Source: Crambe crambe
Lineage: Eukaryota; Porifera; Demospongiae; Poecilosclerida; Crambeidae
Direction of reading: 5' to 3'
Assembly: GCA_963924555.1 (NCBI GenBank)
Contig: OZ004598.1
Span: 4,426,501 to 4,490,500, forward strand
Length of the DNA: 64,000 nucleotides
Of the stretch, positions 33,001-45,692 are shown in pieces. The notes beneath the pieces are model-generated. The model saw only the letters and a list, made by a program, of their open reading frames with translations, was not told the origin of the DNA and did not search any database. The translations under genes and the position numbers were made by a program. Each line of letters opens with the position of its first letter. Position 1 is the stretch's first letter.

Positions 33001-35306
33001 TGCCATGTCTCAACTTTTAAACTCTTGACTCCCTATTAAATTTTAGTCCTGGCCCACTGGTGGCAGGTCATAATCAACTGAACATAGCTACATGGCTACT
33101 TGATCACATGACAATGTACTCCTTCATATTACAGGTAGTCATAGGGAACGTGAGTGCCCAAGATAGGAACAATCCATCAGCCATCATTAGATATCAGCAA
33201 GTGATGAAAGGTGAACTGAAGGCTAGCAAAATCCACTTGTTAGCTAGTCAGAATGGTGGCTAGCATCTGTTTAATCCAAATTAAATTTTGTAGGAGATAT
33301 ATCAGATACGATGTTCAGAGTCGCTGAGATTGGAGTCAGTGCTGGAGAGGTCAGAATAAATGCATCTGCTGACAGAGAAATGGTTGATTCCTACACCATT
33401 AGCATTCGGGTATGTGAATAGGTATTCTATTTCTAGTGTGCAGATTTCACTGATGGAGATAGTTTTAGACAGTTCCCCAACCACTTCCGCAGCATGCACT
33501 GGATGTATTGCACTATTGTATCTCTGGTCAAAATTTCTTTATTGTGCACAAAGGCATGCAGGACAAAAAAGGAATAATAAGGATGATGGTGGCAGGTGCT
33601 CACAAATTAACTGAAACATGACATAAAATGACATAAGGCCTATGTGATTACAATGACACAGTGTAGCCACGTAAATAATCAAATAACATGAGAAAACAAT
33701 GCAGTCAGTTCTCAGATATTACATGCACCATCAGATTGCGGGATGGCTTACCAGACTATAGCTAATACCAAACACTTTCCACATCAAATTTCACCCTCAA
33801 TAAAGAAGTAGCCAGTGAATGGAAGTGATGTACTTAATAATAGGTAGCTATAGTTTCCTCTGAATTGTTTTGATTTACTGATTTCAATAAGTCAAAGAAT
33901 GGGTGAATCATAGAGCATGAAGTGGACTCTGTATGAAATACACACACACAGGCTTTCCGAGTTGCAGATATGATTGATAGCACTCCAATCAGTGGCATCA
34001 GCATCGTCCCTGTGACGATATCCATCACTGACGTGAATGACAACCCTCCAAGGATCCTCAATCCACCGATAGAAACAATCTCTCTGCTTGAAGTAAGTCC
34101 AGCTGATAAAAGCAACAGTTTGTGTGATGCATCTCTTTTCTCAAACGTTTGATTGATTAACATGACTGTGTCATGTCCGTCCTTATTTTCTTATTGCTGC
34201 AGTCACAACTGGTAGGGTCCATTCTGTACACCGTGTATGCCACGGATCCCGATGCAGGAAGCAACGGAGAGGTTACCTACGTCCTAACTTCTCCGGTCAG
34301 TATCTATATATTATACAAAGGCTGGAATGTAACACTACAGCAAGCTAAAATTTATCAAACTATAATTATGGCATTCTTATTATCGTACGTTATGGGTGCG
34401 TAGGTCAATGGTCCCTTCTCCATTGGTGCTTCCACTGGGATAGTCCGCCTGACAAGTTCACTGGATTATGACACAGCAACTGCTTACACAGTTCAAATCA
34501 GAGTCCAGGTAAGATACTGTTTGTGTGCAGCTGGCAAATTTTGTCCCTTTCGCTTATGACATTATCTGGGGCTAGTTGTATGGTTAGCCAGTGCCACACC
34601 TACTAACGAGCCTTAAATTGTGTGACTTAACTAATGTTTATTTTGTTAGGATGGTGGGTCGCCTCAGATGTTCGCTTTGACTACTCTGACTACTGTTAAT
34701 GTGACAGACATCTTGGACCCTCCCCCTACTTTCACGGAGAGCATTTACTCTGCAGAGCTGATTGAAGGCACTTATAGCAATGTAAGTAACAGTGTGAGGA
34801 AACAATGTGAACAATGTAAGCAATGTAAGTAACAGTGTGAGGAAACAATGTGAACAATGTAAGCAATGTAAGTAACAGTGTGAGGAAACAATGTAAGTAA
34901 CAGTGTGAGGAAACAATGTGAACAATGTAAGCAATGTAAGTAACAGTGTGAGGAACAATGTGAACATTGTAAGTACAATGTATGGAATGTAGAACTATGT
35001 AAGCACATAAAAGTATGGATACAATGTTGTGCTGTGACAGTCAGTGGTAACTTGTTTTATAAATTTACTTGTAGCATGTTCTTCTGACAGTCCAAGCCAT
35101 TGATTCTCTTCATCCGAGTGCAGTTATCAAGTACGAGCAAGTCATGAAAAGTAAGATATCCCTTGATAAATTGATTGGTTGATTTGATTGATTGAATAAT
35201 TCATTGATTAGTTAGTTGATTGATTTGAATGATTGATTAATTCAATTGATTCAATTGATTCAATTGATTGATTGATTGATTGATTCAATTGATTCCATTG
35301 ATTCAA

Positions 35307-35339
<33 letters not shown>

Positions 35340-35397
35340 AATTCAATTGATTCAATTGATTGATCGATTGATTGATTCAATTGATTCAATTGATTCA

Positions 35398-35428
<31 letters not shown>

Positions 35429-35439
35429 CAATTGATTCA

Positions 35440-35481
<42 letters not shown>

Positions 35482-38400
35482 CAGATGATGAAACTGATGC
35501 TCTCTTTTCTGTTGGGATGGACAGTGGCCAGGTAACACTGACAGGAATCATTGACAGGGAATCAGACAGAACCCACACTATGAATATAAGGGTGAGTCAG
35601 CAGCTAATGTTAGTGTCAAGCATTGGGGGTGGGATGGAGGGGTGGGGTTTGGGAAATAGAAAAGGTATAGTCTACTGGTTCAAAAAAATAAAATCCATGA
35701 CGTAACAGCTGCAGCATAATAGCAACCAGTGCACTATGCTTAAGTTTTAAGTCAACGTTTATTGCTTCAGGCATTTAGGGTGGTGTCGACTGCAAGTAAC
35801 ACCCCTCATAGCGCCGTTAGCATTGTGACAGTGGTCCTCACTGTCCTGGATGCCAACGACAACCCCCCTCTCTGGCTTAACCCCATCAACACACCCATCT
35901 CTGTTCTTGAAGTGAGTTGAGTTAGCTATCATACTAAAATAAAGGTCAGTATTCCAGTCAGTATTCCAGTAGTATACTAACAAAGGGTAAGTCAGTATTC
36001 CAGTAGTATTCCAGTAGTATACTAGGGTCAGTCAGTGTTCCAATATCAGTATTCCAGTAGTTTACTAATGCCAATAGTATCAGTATACTATCAATCATTA
36101 TCAACTACAGACTTCGCAAGTTGGCACTTTAGTGTATTCCCTCATTGTATCGGACAGAGATGAAGGATCGAATGGAAGAATCTCATTTGCTAGAACATCT
36201 GTATGTTTCCTCTCTAACAATGATCGATTTCTTTGATGAACAGAAACTAACCATGTATTCTTCATTTTTTATTTTTTTTAGAGTGATGAATCCTTTGCTG
36301 TCAACCAGATGGGCGAGGTTACAGTGAATGCAGTGCTTAACTCTGAAGATAATGATGTTTTTGCTTTGAATATATCTGCACGTGTAAGTATTGTTCCAGC
36401 TAATGAATCTTGACATGTTGTACATGTTGTAATGTGTTCTTGACATGTCATACATGTTGTAAATGTATACATGTTCTTCACATGTTTTCTGACTGATTTT
36501 TGCTGACAATGTGTTCCTCACAGGACCAGGGAAGTCCTTCTCTGTCAACGGACATCAACCTGGTTGTGATGGTGACAGGAGCAGCTGATCCTTCTCCCAC
36601 CTTCACCACTCTAGTCTACACTGCTAACACCCCGGAGGCCGATCACTCAACAAGTGTGAGTTGCTTAGATGCATAAGTCTCCGACTCCCCTGTAATCATA
36701 CATTTGATTTTGTAATGGTCACTACTTTCATTTGCTCTGTACTGTGTCATAACTAGTAATTTTGAAATCTAAAAGTCTCTCACAATTTGGGATTCAGTCT
36801 AACAGGGTGTATGTGCACCAAAAAATGGCCGTTACCATTGTAACAGGATGCATGCAAATGAATGAATGAATGAATGGATGCTTTCTTCCCCTTTCCTAGC
36901 CTCTACGTGTAACTGACGTCACAGCCACTCCAGGCATAGAGGGCAATGTCATCAGGTACTCCATAATAACACGAGGTGAGTAGCTAATCTGTCAGTCATG
37001 TACATTTGAAAATATAGTTAGTGAACCCTGGCCTAATTAAAAGAGACACATATGTATAAGCCCTCCTCATATTGGATACCCTAATTATTGCTCGAATAAT
37101 CACACTTTTAATCTACATGCATGCTACCTGCATGTACACATGCATGCTACCTGCATGTGTTATTATATATGCAGCGGATGGAAGCCACACCCCATTCAGT
37201 GTGGGCACAAGTGATGGAGTGGTCCGTTTCCGTGGCATTCTGGACAGGGAGGCACAGCGAACCTGGACCGTCGTCATTTTGGTACGTACCACAGAATCCA
37301 TGAATCTTATTTTACCTCCTGTTATAAGCTAAACTAAAACTAATTTGCCTTTAGGCGACTGAAGTGGATCCTGTGACTCTTTCCCCCACAATGGCCACTC
37401 CTGCTCACTCGACTGTCATTTTGACCGTGACGGACATCAATGACAATGCTCCTGCCTTCATCACTGATCATCTCTTTGGCAGAGTGTCGGAACTTGCCAG
37501 GGTTGGGGATATTGCGGCAGCTGGTGCTTCAGCTTTCGATGCAGATGAGGTATGTATGTTGGGGGGATATTGATGGCCTGCACCCTCTCACTCAGCACTA
37601 AGCATAGTGAAACCTGACCAAATGGTACCCATTGCCAGCTATTCAACCACCTCCCTATCAAGACCACTTTTTTCCTGGCTCGTAGGTCTCACTGTATATA
37701 AATATTTCCAGTCTGAATTAGCTAAATCATCTTATAACATCACGAAACTCCCTCCTCCATGAAAATGTTGCACTACACTTTTTGTTTTGCTTTTAAAGCA
37801 TATTTCTTGCTTTCTTTTGCAGGGTACAAATGCATTGTTCTCATACTCCATCTCCAGTCCTTTGTCCAATCTTCCTTTCACTGTGGATCCCATCACAGGC
37901 ATTGTCTCCGTGAATGGAGCGTTAGACTATGAGACCACACGTACCTATCAGTTCACCGTAAGTCCAGCTGAATATAACCTTTTGTGGTTATCTTATGACC
38001 AGACAAGTAACTACTGTGATTACGTATAGCTAGCTCATGCTACTATCAATACTTGCAGCTCATGGTGCGAGAGACTAGAACAGAGGAAAGACTCTCCAGC
38101 AATGCCACAGTGAACATTGAGATCATCAATGAAAATGACAACTCTCCAGTGTTTGCCAGGACGAGCTACACATTCCAAGTGGCAGAGAATACAGACCCCT
38201 GGGTTCTGATATCCACTACTCCCCCGGGACTCACTGCAATTACAGTAAGTGAAAGGGTGATGTGTGTCCTTATCCTTTTTTTTTTTTTTTGGGGGGGGGG
38301 GCCACTTACCACTTTTTTCTGGTGATCATTATGATAGATAATAGCACCAATTCATATCTATTTATTTATTTATCTATTTATTTACTTATTTATTTATCTA

Positions 38401-41400
38401 TTTATCTATTTATTTATTTATTTATTTAATTACTTATTTATTTATCTATTTATCTATTTATTTATTTATTGTTTATTTATTTATTTATTTATTATTTATT
38501 TATTTATTATTTATTTATTTATTTATTGTTTATTTATTTATTGTTTATTTATCTATTTATTTATTTATTTAGGCAAGTGACATTGATCAGGGACTGTTTG
38601 GTGACTTGACGTATACTTTGGTTGGATTTGGAGTCCCTGGAAGGTACAGAATAAGTGACGAGTAGAAATCAAATTCCAGTACTACATATTATACTTCCCA
38701 TAACTCGTGATTGAGGCTGAGATTTGGTTCCAATCATTGAAGTTTCGTCAAAGCATATCTAAGCAAAGGCTAGGGTTGATTATTCGATTTCTCCCTGGGG
38801 CAGTAGTTACTGGAAAGCGTTATAATACCTATATTGGGACTTATAGAAAAGCATTCCGTCTCATAAAATAATGAACACATGGTAACTACAAATAATACAG
38901 CTGCTAAAATCACTGCTACCACAACTGTTAAATCTACGCAGAAGTATTTGCACGGAGATACTTTACTTACACACATGATTAGCGACTAGCTCCTGTCAAG
39001 CAAACTCGAGCGATTTTATAAACAACAAGAGAAACGAAATAGACAGGAGGTAAGCTTAGAAGCACTTGCAGTGACCACAATGGAGTTCCTATCATATAGA
39101 GTTTTGAGAAACTTAAAACTGTAGCAAGTGTTAGCAAAAAGAAAGTTGCAGAGTCAATGATGTTTAGCCACTTTTTCCTGTACGGCTGAACTACTGAAAA
39201 CAGTAAGAACATGGATATTGGGATTGCCATTAAGGTGAGCCAGGTAAATAAATTCTTCGTGAAAAAGAGGCACAATAGATAAAGAAAACGGACAAAGAGG
39301 TAGAGAGAACCAAAGTAACGACACTCTTTCCTTTCAACTCCTGTTCTGTTTTTGTAACATCCCATGAAAGCATCAGCAAAGGTGTGCAGAGGTGTCCAGT
39401 TGAGATTACTGAGTGGTTTCCTGTTCAACAGTCGAGCAAAACATTTCATAGGAAGCACAAAGAGAATTATAAGAGGCAATACACAGAATAGTGTAAGCAT
39501 GGTCAGTGCAAGACAGAAGTAAGGCAAGTGTTCTTGACTTAGGAAGTGAATGGATGAGTTGAAAGGCATGACTTTAAATGGCAGTTCACCACTCTGGTTA
39601 TATACATTTGATGGTGCAATGAGAGTAAATGAAATGTACAATACTTTTGTGTAGACTAGCACAATGAAAGTTGCGATAGTATTGACAATGGAACTGAATG
39701 GATCCCAGTTCATGGCTAGCCTCCTCATACAAACTTGAAATGGTCTGCATAAGTAGTTGAGCAACCTGCAACCCTTGTTGTAGAGCTTGATGCTAATGGA
39801 AATGATTATGATCCAGAACAGCATATAAAGTGGTGATAAGTACTGCAAAGCAATCACTTGAAGTGCTGAAGTAGTATTACTGATACAAATACCTTCTGTA
39901 AACTTCCATGTCAATTGATTGAACCAAAATGTGTAAAAAGTTTCTACCACCTCAATAAATCCTTCGTGCTTATAATAGAAAGATGTTGAATGAAACTTCA
40001 AGAAGCCTTCAGGTTGCAATAAAATGTACACAGATATTATTTGACTGACAAATAAGAAGCCATTCAGAGGCCCGGTGTTGGTGGGAATCTTGAAGAGAAG
40101 GATAACCGCAAAAACTAAAGTTGGTACAATAAACTCATTTGCTATGAATCCAATCCACTTAATTGCATGGTTGCAATTGTAGTAACATTTTCCCTTCCTT
40201 GAGAATAATCCTAGTCCAGAGCCATTTATGCAGCGACTACAGAGCTCTCCTTCACGTCTGGCAATGTGACACATATGAGCATTCAATTCAGAGATCTTTG
40301 AAGGAATGGTGTAAAAAGTGTGTGTTTTTTGAACATAGAACTTATATGGACATAGTCCCAAGATTATCTGTCTTGTTATGAAGTTATAAGTTATGCAGTA
40401 GGTCTGAAGTAAGGAGACATTGAGCTCATCTTCGCCGTACTCTTCCACATGATCCAAACGTATTTTCTTCTTATGTGGACACTCTATGATAGCTCCATCT
40501 TCAATCTGATGATCATTGCACTCACAGAATGTGATGTTGCTAGCATGCAGAACAGGGATGAACCAAGTTGGACAGGTTAGGTCTTTGTAGTATGGCTGAC
40601 TCTCTTTAGCAATGCCCATCTCTTGCAGCTGACTTGTGCCGAGAGCAGCAAGTGAGATCCCAACTAGCATGCACTGACTGAATGCACTTAAAGTATACTT
40701 GAACGCCATCACTAACTTCTTCATAGAGAGCACGTAGTTGTATTTATAGGGAATATGAAGTAGTCATCATCACTGCTATTTCTAGTAAAATAACAATAGC
40801 AAAACATAATGTACATACTTCAGTGTATTTAGACATTGGTATTGTGACTAAAAAATAACAAGCACTAATTTCATGAGAAACCAAAATAAATTCCCACACT
40901 TTTGAATGCTCGATGATGTTATTTTGCTGATGGGGTCATATCTAACTGCAAAATACCCAGTGTGACTTCTAAAAAAATATTCCAAAATAATAAACACACA
41001 GTACTAGAACATAACAGCTACTTAAAGTTTCCTTTATGCACAGATGTTTAGCTCCATATTCACATCCTTGAACTGCCATTTTGACATCTTATCAAGTGAC
41101 ATCTTCCAATTTGAGCTATTTTATAAACAACAAGAGAAATGAAGTAGACAGGAGGTAAGCTGAGAAGCACTTGCAGTGACCACATTGGAATTCTCATTAT
41201 ATAGAGTTCAAAAAAGCTTAAAACTGTAGCAAGTGTTAGCAAAAAGAAAGTTGCAGAGTCAATGATGTTTAGCCACTTTTCCCTGTATGGCTGAACAACT
41301 GAAAACAGCAAGAACATGGATATTGGGATTGCCATTAAGGTGAGCCAGGAAAATAATAAATGCTTCATGAAAAAGAGGCACAATAGATAAAGAAAACGGA

Positions 41401-44400
41401 CAAAGAGATAGAGAGAACCAAAGTAACGACACTCTTTCCTTTCAGTTCCTGTTCTGTTTTTGTAACATCCCATGAAAGCATCAGCAAAGGTGTGCAGAGG
41501 TGTCCAGTTGAGATTACTGAGTGGTTTCCTGTTCAACAGTCGAGCAAAACATTTCATAGGAAGAACAAAGAGAATTATAAGAGGCAATACACAGAATAGT
41601 GTAAGCATGGTCAGTGCAAGACAGAAGTAAGGCAAGTGTTCTTGACTTAGGAAGTGAATGGATGAGTTGAAAGGCATGACTTTGAAAGGCAGTTCACCAC
41701 TCTGGTTATACACTTTTGAAGGTGCAATGAGAGTAAATGGAATATACAATACTTTTGTGTAGACTAGCACAATGAAAGTAGTGATAGTATTGACAATGGA
41801 ACTGAATGGATCCCAGTTCATGGCTAGCCTCCTCATACAGACTTGAAATGGTCTGCATAAGCAGTTGAGCAACCTGCAACCCATGTAGTGGAGCTTGATG
41901 CTAATGGAAATGACTATGATCCAGAACAGCATGTAAAGTGGTGATAAGTACTGCAAAGCAATTGCTTGAAGTGTTGAAGCAGTTTTACTGATACACATAC
42001 CTTCTCCAAACTTCCATGCCAATTGATTGAACCAAAACGTGTAAAAAGTTTCTACCACCTTAAAAATTTCTTCCTGCTTATAATGATAGAAAGATGTTGA
42101 ATGAAACTGCAAGAAGCCTTCGGGTTGTAATAAAATGTATACAGATGTTATTTGACTGACGAATAAGAAGCCATTCAGAGGCCCTGTGTTGGTGGGAATC
42201 TTGAAGAGAAGGATGACTGCAAAAACTACAGTTGGTGCAATAAGCTCATTTGCTATGAATTCAATCCACTTAATTGCATGGTTGCAATTGTAGTAACATT
42301 TTCCCTTCCTTGAGAATAATCCTAGTCCAGAGCCATTTATGCAGCGATTACAGAGCTCTCCTTCGCGTCTGGCAATGTGACACATATGAGCATTCAATTC
42401 AGAGACCTTTGAAGGAATGGTGTAAAATATGTGTGTTTTTTGAATATAGTACTTAAATGGACATAACCCCAAGATAGTCTGTCTAGTTATGAAGTTATAA
42501 GTCATGCAGTAGGTCTGAAATATGGAAACATTGAGTTCATCTTTGCCGTATTCCTCCATGTGATCCAGACGTATTTTCCTCTTACGTGGACACTTGATGA
42601 TAGCTCCAATCTGATGATCATTGCACTCGCAGAATGTGATGTTGTTAGCATGAAGAACAGGAATGAACCAAGTTGGACAGGTGTAGTACAGTTGACTCTC
42701 TTTAGCAACGCCCGTCTCTTGCAGCTGTTTACTGGTGCCAAGAGCAGCAAGTGAGATCCCAACTAGCATGCACTGACTGAACACACTTATAGTATACTTG
42801 AACGCCATCACTAAGAGAAGATGAAGTGGTTATTACCACTGCGATTTCTAGTAAAATAACAATATGTACATATTCAGTTTATTCAGACATTGGTATTGTG
42901 AATAACAAGCACTAATTTCATGATAAATTCCCACAGTTTTGAATGCTTAAATGGTGTTATTAAAACTTTTTTTTCAGTTTCTTTTCTGATGGGATCATAT
43001 CATCCACAACTGCAAATACCCAGTCAGTGGCGGATTCAGGATATGAGAAAGGGGGCGCGTGCGAAAATTTTAGTTGGGCCACGCCCATTTTGACCACACC
43101 CACTTCTGAGGCTGACTGCTATGACATAGTATAGGACTTAGGCAGCTAAATCTTAATATAGATAGAGATAAAGAGGATGAAATTAGTCTGCTTATATCTG
43201 AGCATGCTCAGTAGGCACAGTGCACTGCACTGCTGGAATAGCGGCCCAAAGGGGGTTTCAATGGAAATCTTCAAACCCCCTGGATTTGCCACTGCCAGTG
43301 GGACTTCTAGAAAAAATATTCCATCTCATAAACACACAGTACTGGAACATAACAGATACTTAAGTCTAAGTTTCCTTTATACACAGATGTTAGCTCCATA
43401 TTCACATCCTTGAACTGCCATTTTGACATCTTATCAAGTAACGTCTTCCAATTCGAGCTATTTTATAAACAACAAGAGAAATGAAATAGACAGGAGGTAA
43501 GCTGAGAAGCACTTGCAGTGACCACATTGGAATTCTCATTATATAGAGTCTAAAAAAGCTTAAAACTGTAGCAAGTGTCAGCAAAAAGAAAGTTGCAGAG
43601 TCAATGATGTTTAGCCACTTTTCCCTGTATGGCTGAACCACTGAAAACAGCAAGAACATGGATATTGGGATTGCCATTAAGGTGAGCCAGGCAAATAAAT
43701 TCTTCGTGAAAAAGAGGCACAACAGATAAAGAAAACGGACAAAGAGGTAGAGAGAACCAAAGTAACGACACTCTTTCCTTTCAACTCCTGTTCTGTTTTT
43801 GTAACATCCCATGAAAGCATCAGCAAAGGTGTGCAGAGATGTCCAGTTGAGATTACTGAGTGGTTTCCTGTTCAACAGTCGAGCAAAACATTTCATAGGA
43901 AGCACAAAGAGAATTATAGGAGGCAATACGCAGAACAGTGTAAGCATGGTCAGTGCAAGACAGAAGTAAGGCAAGTGTTCTTGACTTAGGAAGTGAATGG
44001 ATGAGTTGAAAGGCATGACTTTGAAAGGCAGTTCACCACTCTGGTTATACACTTTTGAAGGTGCAATGAGAGTAAACGAAATATACAATACTTTTGTGTA
44101 GACTAGCACAATGAAAGTAGCGATAGTATTGATAATAGAACTTAATGGATCCCAGTTCATGCCTAGCCTCCTCATACAAACTTGAAATGGTCTGCATAAG
44201 CAGTTGAGCAACCTGCAACCCTTGTAGTGGAGGTTGATGCTAATGGAAATGATTATGATCCAGAACAACATGAAAAATGGTGATAAGTACTGCAAAGCAG
44301 CTACTTGAAGCGCTGAAATATTTTCACTGATACAAACGCCTCGCATGAATGTCCATGTGCACCAAAATGTGTAAAAAGCTTCTATCACTTTATAAAAAGT

Positions 44401-45642
44401 TGACAGATGATAAACATATCTTGAATGAAAGCGCAAGAAGCCTTCGGGTTGTAACAAAATGCAAGCAGATATTATTTGGCTGACAAATAAGAAGCCATTT
44501 AGAGGTCCTGTGTTGGTAGGAATCTTGAAGAGAAGGATGACTGCAAAAACTAAAGTTGGTGCAATAAGCTCTGCTGCTATGAGTCCAATCCACTTAATTG
44601 CACGGTTGCAATTGTAGCGACATTTTCCATACTTTGAGAATAAGGGAAGTCCCGAGCCATTTATGCAGCGACTACAAAGCTCCCCTTCGCGTCTGGCAAT
44701 GTGACACATATGAGCATTCAATTCAGAGACCTTTGAAGGAATGGTGTAAGATAGGTGTGTTTTTTGAATATAGTACTTAAATGGACACAGTCCCAAGATT
44801 GTCTGTCTAGTTATGAAGTTATAAGTCATGCAATAGGTCTGAAATATGGAGACATTGAGCTCATTTTTCCCGTACTCTTCCACATGATCCAGACGTATTT
44901 TCCTCTTACGTGGACACTTGATGATAGCTCCAGCTTCAATCTGATGATCATTGCACTCGCAGAATATGATGTTGTTAGCACGAAGAACAGGGATGAACCA
45001 AGTTGGACAGGTTAGGTCTTTGTAGTATGGCTGACTCTCTTTAGCAATGCCCATCTCTTGCAGCTGCTGACTTGTGCTGAGAGCAGCAAGTGAGATCCAA
45101 ACTAGCATGCACTGACTGAACACACTTACAGCACACTTGAACGCCATCACTAACTTCTTCATAATTATTATAGAGTAGTAGCTATAGTGACAGAAGATGA
45201 AGTTGTCGTAGAAAGGTTGCAACGTATATTTTCAGTTTATTTAGTAATTCATTATGAATAAAAAAAGACATCAGTTTTATGAGATATGATTCTAAACAAA
45301 CAGCTAACATTCTTTGATCTAACCGAATACATTTATGAATGCCTGATGATGTGTTGTTTTTTGTTATTTCAGATTTGCAGTTTCGTCTGATGGGGTCATA
45401 TCCACAACTGCACAGCTCAACTACGAAGACAGAACTGAGTACCACCTGACTCTAATTGCTCGAGATGGTGGGGGTACACTCATGAATCCCAACCAGGCAG
45501 CCACACAGATTGTCATCCAAGTTCTAGATGTCAATGACCACACTCCCGTTTGCTTCCCCTCGAGTACCAGTGTCATCTTGGAAGAGAACATGGCATTCCC
45601 AAACTTCCTCAACATCTCAGTGAGTGGTAACACAACAGCAAT

Positions 45643-45692
<50 letters not shown>

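Noticed and set aside
38979..45222. The nested genes as exons of cadherin B
   Set aside because: They are on the opposite strand with their own signal peptides and stops, and the host exons join in frame across them.
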